DNA from: Candidatus Omnitrophota bacterium
GTDB lineage: Bacteria; Omnitrophota; Omnitrophia; Omnitrophales; Aquincolibacteriaceae
Length of the DNA: 38,067 nucleotides
NCBI GenBank assembly: GCA_023247035.1
Contig: JAHFHG010000020.1
Location: 1-38,067, forward strand
Reading direction: 5' to 3'
The first letter of the stretch is position 1. Each line of letters starts with the position of its first letter. Shown in pieces: positions 1-8,048 of the stretch. The notes below the pieces were generated by a model. It was not told the DNA's origin. It saw only the letters and a program-made list of their open reading frames with translations, and did no database searches. The translations under genes and the position numbers were made by a program.

Positions 1-42
1 TAGGATAATAAGTTACGGATTTAAAGAAGAAGTTATTATACT

Positions 43-204
43 CTAGACACTCGTCTTTGTAAAGGTATTCTTTTCTGGAGGTTGACAATTTAAGGACTCC
101 AAGCGAGACGCTTGAATAATAGAGCGTGTTCTCGCAATAAGGCGCTCAAGCCTTTTAAGATGATGATGAAAGAAGCGGGAAAGTTTTTGTTCTCGTGTTT
201 CCAT
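43..204 (-). CDS. Possible small basic protein, unrecognised (53 aa)
   Basis: An ATG at 204 on the minus strand opens a 53-residue frame ending at TAG (43-45). The product is rich in Arg, Lys and His, with a helical-looking N-terminal half (QKLSRFFHHHLKRLERLI) and a polar tail. A purine-rich stretch (AAGGAAGG) lies just upstream of the start and could serve as a ribosome binding site. No family is recognised and the frame is short, so it may be chance. It is listed because no better gene exists in the first 640 bases. Confidence 0.2.
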   Translation of the reverse strand: METREQKLSRFFHHHLKRLERLIARTRSIIQASRLESLNCQPPEKNTFTKTSV

Positions 205-400
205 GGGCCCTTCCTTAGGAGAAAGGCTGCGAGCCGCTTGCGATAGATAGGCGGAAGGCTGTTTTAAAAATCCCCTGAGGATATTCGGGACAAACTTTTT
301 ATGCTTCTTATGCTTGAGAGCGGTTTCATAAATTTTAAAATTTCACTTGAACGACCGGGAAATTCTGCGCAAGATTATCGAGCGCTCAAAATCTTTTCCC

Positions 401-465
401 AATCCCGCAACCTTTCTCTATTACCGTATCCTTCGCGGTATCAATTACTTGTTGCGGGATTTTTT
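401..465 (+). terminator. Nested hairpin followed by T-run, terminator-like or structured RNA end
   Basis: AATCCCGCAAC (401-411) is exactly complementary to GTTGCGGGATT (451-461). The stem encloses a smaller hairpin built on ACCG/CGGT around a CCTTCG turn. The outer stem runs straight into six T residues (460-465), as in an intrinsic terminator. The roughly 40-nt loop is large for a simple terminator, so this could instead be the 3' end of a small structured RNA or a leader for the downstream thioredoxin operon. No upstream gene reads into it convincingly. Confidence 0.35.
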
Positions 466-585
466 CCCGTACGGAGGTCTGGCTCGTGCAAAAATCTCTT
501 AATTCAAATCCGGGAATTAGCACAGATTTCTCCTCTCTAGACAAAGGCTGAGGGGTATTGTATCATTAAAATCTTTCACCTCACT

Positions 586-613
586 TTGAAGCAGCGCGCC
601 AGTTTTTTAATTA
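586..613 (+). promoter_or_regulatory. Weak candidate promoter for trxA
   Basis: TTGAAG (586-591) and TAATTA (608-613) are separated by 16 nt, a passable sigma70-type pair. Transcription would start near 620, ahead of the GGAG ribosome binding site at 632-635 and the ATG at 643. Neither hexamer is strong. Confidence 0.25.
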
Positions 614-642
614 AAGATCATTCCCTAAGATGGAGAAAAGAT

Positions 643-972
643 ATGAGTAAAGAGAAAGTTTTTACAGACGCCAATTTCAAAGCGGAGGTGCTGGAGGCCA
701 AGCAGCCGGTCCTGGTTGATTTTTGGGCCGAATGGTGCGGGCCTTGCCGGATGCTGGCGCCGGTTGTCGAGCGGATCACGGAGGCCAATCACGGAAAAAT
801 AATTGTGGGGAAAATGAACGTGGATGAGAATCAGGAAACGCCGCAGAAATACGGAATTCAGGGGATTCCCACGCTTCTTTTTTTTAAGAATGGAAATGTT
901 GTCCGGCAGATTGTGGGCTACCAATCTCAAGAGAACATTCAAAATGTCATTCATGAGGTCGCGCAATCTTGA
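643..972 (+). CDS. trxA: Thioredoxin
   Basis: A 109-residue single-domain thioredoxin, the usual family length. It is a cytoplasmic dithiol reductant for ribonucleotide reductase, peroxidases and other disulfide substrates. The redox motif WCGPC is at residues 31-35, preceded by the standard VDFWAEW strand. The cis-proline loop GIPT and a following Gly-rich turn are also present. The frame is open upstream to 586, but the ATG at 643 is chosen because GGAGAAAAG (632-640) sits at proper ribosome-binding distance and family proteins start here. The aldolase gene follows after 46 nt on the same strand and may be co-transcribed. The identification is secure. Confidence 0.96.
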   Translation: MSKEKVFTDANFKAEVLEAKQPVLVDFWAEWCGPCRMLAPVVERITEANHGKIIVGKMNVDENQETPQKYGIQGIPTLLFFKNGNVVRQIVGYQSQENIQNVIHEVAQS

Positions 973-1018
973 ATCCTAATGAAGCCAAACATTGAATGAT
1001 TCGTCGAGGAGAAATGAG

Positions 1019-2071
1019 ATGAAAATGACGGAAGGCAAACTTAAAGGGTTGAACGCGGTTTCCGATTCAAAAGGAATCATTCGCGCGGCGGCCATGGATC
1101 AGCGGGGTTCTCTTATGAAATCCATCGCCAAAGAAAAGGGAGTCGACGCGAAAGAAATCACGCAGCAGATGATGGAAGAATTCAAGGTTGCGGTCAGCAA
1201 AGTTTTGACGCCTTATGCGAGCGCGATCCTTCTTGATCCTGAATGGGGCCTCCCCGCCGCCAAGGCGCGCAGCAAAAAGTCCGGGCTCCTCTTGGCTTAT
1301 GAATCCAGCGGCTACGACAACACGCGCCCGGGCCGCATTCCCGATCTTCTGGATACTTGGACCGTGCGCAGGCTTAAGGAGGCCGGGGGAGCGGATGCGG
1401 TCAAAATATTGATTTATTACTCGCCTTTCGAAAGCAGGGAAGTCAACGAAATCAAACATTGTTTTGTCGAGCGGATCGGGGCGGAATGCGCGGATCAGGA
1501 TATCCCGTTTTTTCTCGAATTCGTGGGATACGATCCCGCCGGCGGAGACGTGAACACGCTGGATTTCGCGAAAAAAAAACCCGAGGTCGTGGCGAAGAGC
1601 ACGCAGGAATTTTCCAAGCCCCAATATCAGGTCGACGTCCTCAAAGTCGAGATTCCCATCAATATGAAATTCACCGAAGGCACGAAATCCTTTAAAGGGG
1701 AAAAGGCCTACACGCGTAAAGAGGCCCTCGAATATTTCCGCAAGACCGCCAAGCTGACGGCCAAGCCTTTTATTTATCTGAGCGCGGGCGTCGGCGACGA
1801 CGAATTCCGCGAGAGCCTGGAGTTGGCGGCCGAAGCGGGCGCGGCTTACAACGGCGTGCTCTGCGGCCGCGCGACGTGGAAAGAGGGGATGCCGGTTTAT
1901 GCCAAAAGAGGCGTGAAGGCGCTTGAGGACTGGCTTAAAGACCGCGGCGTAAAAAATATCGAATCGCTGAACAAGGTTTTGGATCGCGGCGCCAAACCTT
2001 GGCACAGCATTTACGGAGGCAAGGAAAAAGTCCAAGCGGCGTCGCGCAAGCTTCAGACGGCGCCGGTGTAA
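1019..2071 (+). CDS. lacD: LacD-type tagatose/fructose-bisphosphate aldolase (class I)
   Basis: The 350-residue protein matches the LacD family of class I aldolases, which cleave tagatose 1,6-bisphosphate or related ketose bisphosphates to dihydroxyacetone phosphate and glyceraldehyde 3-phosphate. The TIM-barrel strands are recognisable: the N-terminal AAAMDQRGSL, DAVKILIYYSP (Lys129), FLEFVGYDP, and VLKVEIP with Lys209, the likely Schiff-base lysine. LSAGVGDDEF is near the phosphate-binding end. The start is set at ATG 1019 because AGGAG (1007-1011) lies 7 nt upstream; an upstream TTG in frame lacks such support. As no other aldolase is seen nearby it may serve glycolysis, alongside ApgM downstream. 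The exact sugar specificity cannot be read from sequence. Confidence 0.9.
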   Translation: MKMTEGKLKGLNAVSDSKGIIRAAAMDQRGSLMKSIAKEKGVDAKEITQQMMEEFKVAVSKVLTPYASAILLDPEWGLPAAKARSKKSGLLLAYESSGYDNTRPGRIPDLLDTWTVRRLKEAGGADAVKILIYYSPFESREVNEIKHCFVERIGAECADQDIPFFLEFVGYDPAGGDVNTLDFAKKKPEVVAKSTQEFSKPQYQVDVLKVEIPINMKFTEGTKSFKGEKAYTRKEALEYFRKTAKLTAKPFIYLSAGVGDDEFRESLELAAEAGAAYNGVLCGRATWKEGMPVYAKRGVKALEDWLKDRGVKNIESLNKVLDRGAKPWHSIYGGKEKVQAASRKLQTAPV

Positions 2072-2085
2072 AGACGATTTTTAAT

Positions 2086-2145
2086 GTAAGGGCGTACCTG
2101 CCTCGCTCGCCACAGGCGGGACGGCGTATTGCAATCCACCCTTAC
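2086..2145. repeat. Compound REP-like palindrome (GTAAGGG...CCCTTAC family)
   Basis: Intergenic element bounded by GTAAGGGCG (2086-2094) and CCACCCTTAC (2136-2145). The interior carries a second hairpin-prone block (CCTGCC...GGCGGGA) and a GTATTGCAAT segment. Related short palindromes with the same ends occur at 5555, about 33870, and 36066. It lies between lacD and the aldo/keto reductase gene and could act as an mRNA 3' structure. Confidence 0.55.
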
Positions 2146-2207
2146 GTTTGTTTCGATCGAAATATTTATTCTCGCATTGCCGTGATTAAAATCCTTTTCT
2201 CCTTTTC

Positions 2208-3167
2208 ATGAAATACCGCCGGCTTGGAAAAACAGGGCTCCAGGTTTCGGAGATCGGCTTCGGCGGCTGGGCGATCGGGGGGACAAGTTACGGCCCGACG
2301 AAAGACGAAGAATCCCTGGACGCGCTTGAAACGGCCTGGGAGGCGGGGGTCAATTTTTATGACACGGCCGACACCTACGGGCACGGGCATAGCGAAACCC
2401 TCCTGGCGAAATTTCTAAAAGGAAAACCCAAGGACAAGATTTTCGTCGCCACGAAAGCGGGCTGGGATTTTTATCACGGGGGCAGCCGGAAAAATTTTGA
2501 TCCGGATTATATCCGCTTTGCGTGCGATGAAAGTTTAAAGCGTCTCGGGATCGACACGATCGACCTTTACCAGCTCCACAATCCGTCCCTTGAAATGATT
2601 CAAAGCGGCCGGCTGGCCGATGTCCTTGAAACCTTAAAAAAAGAGGGCAAGATCCGTTTCATCGGCATTTCGATCCATAAAGAATCCGAGGCGATCGCGG
2701 CAATGGAAGACAAACGGGTCGACACGCTCCAGCTCGTTTTCAATCTGATTGATCAGCGGATGGCCTCGCGCGTTTTTCCCGAGGCTGTGAAAAAAAAAGT
2801 GGGCCTTATCGTCCGCGAACCTCTGGCGTGCGGGATTCTGGCGAATAAACACAAAAGGAATCACACGTTTTTGAAAACCGACCACCGCCGCAGATGGACC
2901 CGCGAAAAGTTGGAACTTGATTTGAAAAAAATCGAAAAGCTGAAGACGATTCTCGCAACCGAACGGATGTCCCTGGCCAAGGCCGCGCTGGAATATGCCC
3001 TGGATTTTGAGGAGGTCTCGACGGTGATCCCGGGCGCCAAGACGCGGGCGCAGGCGTTCGAAAATGCAAGCGCCTCGAATGATCCCCAGCTGCGGATCGA
3101 GGAGTCTTATCATTTGAGATCGCTTTACCGGCGCGAACCTATTTTTAAGGAAGGCCTCGAAGAATGA
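2208..3167 (+). CDS. Aldo/keto reductase
   Basis: The 319-residue protein is a full-length aldo/keto reductase, an NADPH-dependent TIM-barrel enzyme that reduces aldehydes or ketones. The N-terminus (YRRLGKTGLQVSEIGFGGW) is typical of the AKR/YghZ-like bacterial branch. The catalytic tetrad is complete: Asp52 and Tyr57 in YDTADTYG, Lys83 in VATKAG, and His124 in LYQLHNP. The C-terminal STVIPGAK motif matches the cofactor-binding loop of the family. The stop overlaps the apgM start by 4 bp, so the two genes are translationally coupled. The substrate is unknown. The tetrad makes the family assignment firm. Confidence 0.93.
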   Translation: MKYRRLGKTGLQVSEIGFGGWAIGGTSYGPTKDEESLDALETAWEAGVNFYDTADTYGHGHSETLLAKFLKGKPKDKIFVATKAGWDFYHGGSRKNFDPDYIRFACDESLKRLGIDTIDLYQLHNPSLEMIQSGRLADVLETLKKEGKIRFIGISIHKESEAIAAMEDKRVDTLQLVFNLIDQRMASRVFPEAVKKKVGLIVREPLACGILANKHKRNHTFLKTDHRRRWTREKLELDLKKIEKLKTILATERMSLAKAALEYALDFEEVSTVIPGAKTRAQAFENASASNDPQLRIEESYHLRSLYRREPIFKEGLEE

Positions 3168-4363
3168 ATTATAAATATGCCGTCATTGTTCCCGACGGCT
3201 TGGGAGACTGGCCGGTTGAATCGCTGGGAAACCGCACGCCGCTTGAGGCGGCCGCCCTCCCGAACCTTCACGCGCTTTCGAAGTCCTCGATTTTAGGGAC
3301 GCTGCGCACCGCTCCTCAGGGAATGTATCCGGGAAGCGACGTTTGCGGGCTCAGCCTGATGGGCTATGATCCGAAGTCCTGTTACACGGGCCGCGCGCCG
3401 CTTGAGGCCGCGAATTTGGGCCTGATGCTAGGCCCCGGCGAGTTGGCCTTCCGAACCAATCTGGTCAGCGTCGAAAACGGAACATTGACCGATTACAGCG
3501 CGGACCACATCACGACTGACGAGGCCGCGGTGTTGGTTCAGGCGCTCCAGAAAGAACTGGGGAATCAAGACCTTCATTTTTATCCGGGAAAGATGTACCG
3601 TCATATTATGATTTACACGAAGCCCTTAACTTTAAAGGTCGAGACCGACCCGCCCCACGATTTTCAGGGCGAGCCTTATGCCCGCCACTGGCCGCGCGGC
3701 AAAGGGGCGGAACGGCTGATCGAGCTTACGGAAAAATCGCGCGCCGTCTTGGAAAATCATCCTGTGAATATCGAGCGCGCCCGCGCCGGAAAAGGGAAGG
3801 CGAATATGATCTGGCTCTGGGGCGGAGGGCCGGCCCCGAAACTGGAGCGGTTTAAGAATAAATTTGCAGTGCAAGGAGGCGTGATCTCCGCCGTCGATCT
3901 TTTGAACGGCCTTGGGCGTTATTTGGGATGGGAAATTATTGACGTTCCCGGGGCGACGGGCTATTTTGATACCGACTACGCGGCAAAAGGTGAATATGCC
4001 GTTCAGGCGCTGGACCGCTTAGACCTTGTCTTTGTCCACGTTGAGGCGACCGACGAGGCGGGGCATTCCGGCCTCGTGAAAGAAAAAGTGAAAGCCATTG
4101 AGCAGATTGACCGTCATATTGCGGGCCCTCTTGTGAGCCGCCTGAAACAGGAAAAAAATTGGCGTCTCTTTGTGGCGCCGGATCACTACACTCCGGTTGC
4201 GAAAAAGACGCACATCGCCGATCCGGTTCCTTTTATTTTTTCAGGATCGGATGTCAAACAGGCGTCGGGATTACCCTATACGGAAAAGACAGCAAAACAA
4301 ACGGGCGTTCATCTTGAGAACGGATATGAGCTGATGAAACGGCTCATTGAAGGATGGAATTAA
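3164..4363 (+). CDS. apgM: Cofactor-independent phosphoglycerate mutase, archaeal type
   Basis: A 399-residue protein of the archaeal-type (aPGAM) branch of the alkaline phosphatase superfamily, which interconverts 3- and 2-phosphoglycerate in glycolysis and gluconeogenesis. It begins with the metal-site strand IVPDGLGD (Asp11). The phosphoserine nucleophile motif MYPGSDV follows (Ser58), with the family continuation LSLMGYDP. C-terminal metal ligands are visible in HVEATDEAGHSG and APDHYTPV. This lineage of the enzyme is found in archaea and scattered bacteria, including many uncultivated phyla. It overlaps the reductase gene by 4 bp, and the next gene begins 10 nt after its stop, so it sits inside an operon. 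Confidence 0.93.
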   Translation: MNYKYAVIVPDGLGDWPVESLGNRTPLEAAALPNLHALSKSSILGTLRTAPQGMYPGSDVCGLSLMGYDPKSCYTGRAPLEAANLGLMLGPGELAFRTNLVSVENGTLTDYSADHITTDEAAVLVQALQKELGNQDLHFYPGKMYRHIMIYTKPLTLKVETDPPHDFQGEPYARHWPRGKGAERLIELTEKSRAVLENHPVNIERARAGKGKANMIWLWGGGPAPKLERFKNKFAVQGGVISAVDLLNGLGRYLGWEIIDVPGATGYFDTDYAAKGEYAVQALDRLDLVFVHVEATDEAGHSGLVKEKVKAIEQIDRHIAGPLVSRLKQEKNWRLFVAPDHYTPVAKKTHIADPVPFIFSGSDVKQASGLPYTEKTAKQTGVHLENGYELMKRLIEGWN

Positions 4364-4373
4364 AAGGAGACGA

Positions 4374-5519
4374 ATGAATCTGACTCCGGAACAATTAACG
4401 CGTTACAGCAGGCACTTTATCCTTCCCGAGGTGGGCGAGGAAGGGCAGAGGAAACTCCTCAAATCCAAAGTCCTCATCATTGGAACGGGCGGACTGGGTT
4501 CGCCGATCGCGCTTTATTTAGCGGCCGCGGGCGTCGGAACGCTCGGCCTGGTGGATTTCGACACGGTGGACCTCTCTAATCTTCAGCGCCAAATCCTTCA
4601 CACGAATGACGCCATCGGAAAGTCCAAGCTGGATTCGGCCGAGAAGCGGATCAAGGCCATGAATCCGGACACTCAAGTCGTGAAGTATCCCGTGCGCCTG
4701 AGCTCTCAAAACGCGCTTGAGATATTAAAAGATTACGATGTGATCATTGACGGGACGGATAATTTCCCGACCCGCTACCTGACCAACGATGCCTGCGTGT
4801 TTTTGAAGAAGCCGAACATTTACGGATCGATTTTCCGTTTCGACGGGCTTGTGACTGTTTTCGATTCCGCTAACGGGCCTTGCTACCGCTGCCTTTATCC
4901 CGAGCCGCCTCCGCCCGGAATGGTCCAGAGCTGCGCGGAGGGCGGCGTTTTAGGCGTCCTCCCCGGCATGGTCGGCGTTGTCCAGGCCACCGAGGCGATC
5001 AAGATCCTTATCGGAATAGGGACCACTTTGACCGGCCGGCTCCTCGTCTACGACGCGCTGCGGATGACTTTCCGGGAATTGAAAATCCGTAAAGACCCTC
5101 AGTGCCCGGTCTGTTCGAAGAATCCGGCAATCACTCAACTCATTGATTACGAGCAGTTTTGCGGACTTGGCCGCGGCGCTTCTCAAAGCGAGGGAGTTTT
5201 GGAAATCCGCGTGGACGAATTGAAAAACAAGCTTGACCAGCGTGAGGATTTTATTCTTTTGGATGTGCGCGAGCCTTTTGAATACCAGATCGGCCATATT
5301 GAGGGCTCCCGCCTGATTCCGCTGGGACAGCTTGAAAAACGCCTTCAGGAGCTGACTTCTTTCAAAGACAAGGAAATCGTCGCCCACTGCCACCACGGAG
5401 GCCGCAGCCGCCGGGCCTTGGAATTTCTCCAGTCCCAGGGATTCAAGAAATTGAAAAACGTCGCCGGCGGGATCGACGAATGGTCTTTGAAAATCGATCC
5501 TTCCGTTCCGCGGTATTAA
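4374..5519 (+). CDS. moeB: MoeB/ThiF-like adenylyltransferase fused to a rhodanese domain
   Basis: 381 residues in two domains. Residues 1-250 form an E1-like adenylyltransferase with the nucleotide motif GTGGLGS (37-43), the DFD strand (61-63), conserved DGTDNFPTR, Cys187 in QSCAEGG, and a zinc site from Cys170/Cys173 and Cys244/Cys247. Residues about 275-381 form a rhodanese domain with the active cysteine Cys339 in CHHGGRS. The fusion is known from MoeZ/MoeBR and Uba4/MOCS3, which activate MoaD/ThiS-type sulfur carriers and load sulfur for molybdopterin, thiamine or tRNA thiolation. No sulfur carrier gene is in this window, so the pathway is open. The start at 4374 follows an AAAAGGAG ribosome binding site. 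Confidence 0.93.
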   Translation: MNLTPEQLTRYSRHFILPEVGEEGQRKLLKSKVLIIGTGGLGSPIALYLAAAGVGTLGLVDFDTVDLSNLQRQILHTNDAIGKSKLDSAEKRIKAMNPDTQVVKYPVRLSSQNALEILKDYDVIIDGTDNFPTRYLTNDACVFLKKPNIYGSIFRFDGLVTVFDSANGPCYRCLYPEPPPPGMVQSCAEGGVLGVLPGMVGVVQATEAIKILIGIGTTLTGRLLVYDALRMTFRELKIRKDPQCPVCSKNPAITQLIDYEQFCGLGRGASQSEGVLEIRVDELKNKLDQREDFILLDVREPFEYQIGHIEGSRLIPLGQLEKRLQELTSFKDKEIVAHCHHGGRSRRALEFLQSQGFKKLKNVAGGIDEWSLKIDPSVPRY

Positions 5520-5554
5520 CTCTGTCCGGAAAAATGAAGATTTTTTTTATTTTG

Positions 5555-5583
5555 GTAAAGGCAGGTTTCAAATCTGCCCTTAC
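5555..5583. repeat. REP-like palindrome
   Basis: GTAAAGGCAG (5555-5564) pairs with CTGCCCTTAC (5574-5583) around GTTTCAAAT. It belongs to the same family of short palindromes as those at 2086, 33870 and 36066, and lies in the gap between the MoeB-rhodanese and aminotransferase genes. Confidence 0.55.
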
Positions 5584-5603
5584 GCGTTATTCATTCAAAG
5601 CCT

Positions 5604-6740
5604 ATGTCCTCGTTCTGGCATAAAATCCGGGCTGATTTTCCAATTCTCAAGAAATCCGTTTACCTGGACCACGCCTCGGGCGGGCCGATCCCCCGTCCTG
5701 TTTATGAAAAGATTACGCAATATTATGAAGAGCTTTCCTGTGAAGCGGATTTCGCCTGGAATAAATGGATTGACCGCCGCGAAGATATCCGCCGCAAAGC
5801 CGCCCGTTTTATCCACGCTGAGCCGGAGGAAGTGACTTTTATTTCAAGCGCCTCGCAGGGAATGAACTGGATCGCCGAACTTTTAGCGAATCAAGGCGAA
5901 GTATTGACCAACACGTGTGAATTTCCCTCCAGCACGCTTCCGTGGATTTGGAGAAAAAGTAAAATCGTCTGGCAGAAGCCGGAAAATGAAAAAGTTGAAC
6001 TCAGAACGCTAAAATCCCTGCTTTCTCCTTCCGTCAAAACGATCGTCACCAGCTTCGTTCAATATGCCACAGGCTTCCGCCAGGACATTAAGGCGCTCGG
6101 CGAGATCAAAGGCGGCCGGTATCTGGTGGTGAATGCGACTCAAGGATTGGGCGCCCTGGAAGCGGACGTGAAGGAATGGAATGCGGATTTCCTCTGCTCC
6201 AACAGTTACAAGTGGCTGATGGCTGGCTACGGCAGCGGGATTCTCTATATCCGGGAAAAGTGGCTTCCTGTTTTTCAGCCCGGCTCGGCCGGCTGGCGGA
6301 GCATGAAAGAGCCGGAGCGAATGGACAATCAAAGGCTGGCTTTGAAAGACGACGCCTCCCGTTACGAAATGGGCTGCCCGCCGTTTGCGGCTATATTTGC
6401 TTTGGGCGCGGCCATCGATTATCTTTCTTCGATCGGCATTCAAAAAATTCAAAGGCGGATCCTCGAATTGACGGATTTCTTAATTCTGGGGCTGGAAAAA
6501 CAAGGGCTTGAGGTGATTTCTCCGCGCGCGCCCGGGCGCCGTTCCGGGATCGTGGTCTTTAAAGTCAGGGAGCCGGAAAAGGTCCGGCGCTTTTTGCTCC
6601 GAGGGAGCCGGAAAATTTACGTTTCCGCACGCGGGGCGGGCATTCGTGTCGCGCCTCATTTTTACAATTCGTTTGAAGACATCGAGATTTTGCTGAAGGC
6701 TCTGGCTAAAACGTCTGACCGTTTGGGATCTTTATTGTGA
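5604..6740 (+). CDS. Aminotransferase class V-fold PLP enzyme
   Basis: The 378-residue protein has the class V aminotransferase fold: N-terminal YLDHASGGPIP, the helix-capping SSASQGMNWI, and the Schiff-base lysine Lys203 in SNSYKWLMAGYG. The usual DxxQ motif contacting the pyridine nitrogen reads NATQ (Asn177). There is no cysteine in the C-terminal loop where cysteine desulfurases carry their active-site Cys (SARGAGIRVAPHFYN is there instead). It is therefore more like isopenicillin-N-epimerase/kynureninase-type proteins than a working IscS/SufS. Its position after MoeB-rhodanese is suggestive of sulfur metabolism but not proof. The next gene starts at an overlapping GTG (4-bp overlap). Confidence 0.85.
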   Translation: MSSFWHKIRADFPILKKSVYLDHASGGPIPRPVYEKITQYYEELSCEADFAWNKWIDRREDIRRKAARFIHAEPEEVTFISSASQGMNWIAELLANQGEVLTNTCEFPSSTLPWIWRKSKIVWQKPENEKVELRTLKSLLSPSVKTIVTSFVQYATGFRQDIKALGEIKGGRYLVVNATQGLGALEADVKEWNADFLCSNSYKWLMAGYGSGILYIREKWLPVFQPGSAGWRSMKEPERMDNQRLALKDDASRYEMGCPPFAAIFALGAAIDYLSSIGIQKIQRRILELTDFLILGLEKQGLEVISPRAPGRRSGIVVFKVREPEKVRRFLLRGSRKIYVSARGAGIRVAPHFYNSFEDIEILLKALAKTSDRLGSLL

Positions 6741-7948
6741 AAAAAAAATTATTTCTTTTTCTTATTCTTCTCATCACAGCCCTGGCATGGAATTTCGACC
6801 GCCTCCTGGGACTGGCCGTCAAGCCCGTGCTTGAGGGAAAATTGACCTCCCTTTTTGGAATGCCCGTCGAATTCGGGAGCCTTGCGGTCAATCCTTTCAC
6901 CGGCCGGGTGGGAGCCTCCGAAGTGCGCTTCATGAATCAAGAGGCCTTTTCTCCGGGGCCGCATTTAGACATCGAAGAGATGGAGTTTGATATTGATTTT
7001 CTGCGCTTCCGCCGTCATCACGTCTTGATTCCCCATTTGCGCTTGAAAAAGTTCCTTTATTTTATCGAATCGATTCCCTACGGCAAGGGCGACTCGATTT
7101 CGAACGTCGGAACGTGGGTGCGGCATATTAAAAAGAAGCCGGGCGGGGGTTCGGATTCCGAAGACTGGAAAGTGACGATCCCCGAAATTTTAATCGAGGA
7201 CGGCGCTTTTGTCTTCAAGAAGGCCGGCCCTAAAAAGAAAAAATTTATTTTCCGGAATTTGAACGGATTCTTAAAGGGATTTGAGTGGCCGACCGCGGAG
7301 CCGGCTTATCTGGCGCAGGAAGTCCTGCTCGACGGGACCTTTGGGGAGGAAAAGGCGCCAATGCGGTTAAGGGGAAAGGCCAATTTCGCGACCTCCCGCG
7401 TGAGCTTCGATGTGGAAGGAGAGATCGAGAATGGCGCGGTAGAAAAACACCCCTTTGTCTGGCAGGGCCTTCCCATTAAGGTCACGGGAGGGGGATTTTT
7501 TTTAAAGACGAAAATGGTTTGCGTCACGCGCCAACTGGAAGTGGACAGCGTGCTCACTTTAAAATCCCTTCAGTTTGTTCCGAAACAGAATCCTTCGGCG
7601 CTGATTTGGGGGCTTCCGTTAATGGGCTCGATGGGATTTTTGCAAAGCGAAAAGACGATCCGCTTGGAAGTCCCTGTCAAGGGAGACATTGCGGATCCCC
7701 AATTCGGCTTCGCCGGCGCTTTCCAAAAGGCATTCCAGGAATCCTTAAAGCGTTACACGAATGCGGGGGTTGATCTTCTTCGCGCGGTGCCGGTGAAAAC
7801 CGGAGAGATCGTTGTGGCGGCCCCTACCCGGATGATCGGAGAAATCGAAAAAATTTCATCGACCCTCGTCAGAAATATTCCTTCGATCCCTTCTTTGGTT
7901 CCGGCCTCTTCTGCGGCGGAGGAAGAAAAGGGCGTCAAATCCAAATGA
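6737..7948 (+). CDS. AsmA/DUF748-like envelope protein
   Basis: 403 residues starting at GTG, overlapping the aminotransferase stop by 4 bp. An N-terminal lysine-rich stretch followed by a hydrophobic segment (residues about 4-18) indicates a signal anchor. The rest is predicted beta-rich and periplasmic. GMPVEFGSLAVNPFTGRV and the following VLIPHLRLKKF resemble the repeating strands of AsmA-like/DUF748 proteins, which bridge inner and outer membranes and are linked to lipid transport. The tail is Ala/Ser/Glu-rich and probably disordered. The family assignment rests on these motifs and the overall pattern, so the exact function is tentative. Confidence 0.6.
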   Translation: MKKKLFLFLILLITALAWNFDRLLGLAVKPVLEGKLTSLFGMPVEFGSLAVNPFTGRVGASEVRFMNQEAFSPGPHLDIEEMEFDIDFLRFRRHHVLIPHLRLKKFLYFIESIPYGKGDSISNVGTWVRHIKKKPGGGSDSEDWKVTIPEILIEDGAFVFKKAGPKKKKFIFRNLNGFLKGFEWPTAEPAYLAQEVLLDGTFGEEKAPMRLRGKANFATSRVSFDVEGEIENGAVEKHPFVWQGLPIKVTGGGFFLKTKMVCVTRQLEVDSVLTLKSLQFVPKQNPSALIWGLPLMGSMGFLQSEKTIRLEVPVKGDIADPQFGFAGAFQKAFQESLKRYTNAGVDLLRAVPVKTGEIVVAAPTRMIGEIEKISSTLVRNIPSIPSLVPASSAAEEEKGVKSK

Positions 7949-8001
7949 CAAATGATGAAGGTTTCGATTGAGAATTTATTTGGATCTCGAGATTTGAGGG
8001 A

Positions 8002-8029
8002 TTGATTGGGATTTGAGGATTTGTATTTT
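8002..8029 (+). promoter_or_regulatory. Candidate sigma70-type promoter for elbB
   Basis: TTGATT (8002-8007) and TATTTT (8024-8029) are spaced by 16 nt. The predicted transcription start is near 8036, just ahead of the GGAGGT ribosome binding site and the ATG at 8049. It lies in the first intergenic gap after a run of overlapping genes. Confidence 0.35.
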
Positions 8030-8048
8030 TTTAATCTCGGAGGTGACT

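Noticed and set aside
386-523. Minus-strand 45-codon frame with a GAGGAG upstream
   Set aside because: The composition is plausible, but it overlaps the nested hairpin, starts at GTG and has no family resemblance; too weak to list as a gene.
301-540. Plus-strand 79-codon frame before trxA
   Set aside because: It runs through the nested hairpin and T-run, has no ribosome binding site and no recognisable motif.
1067-2035. Long minus-strand open frame (322 codons) opposite lacD
   Set aside because: It is the antisense shadow of a well-identified aldolase gene; the protein has no family-like motifs and no ribosome binding site.
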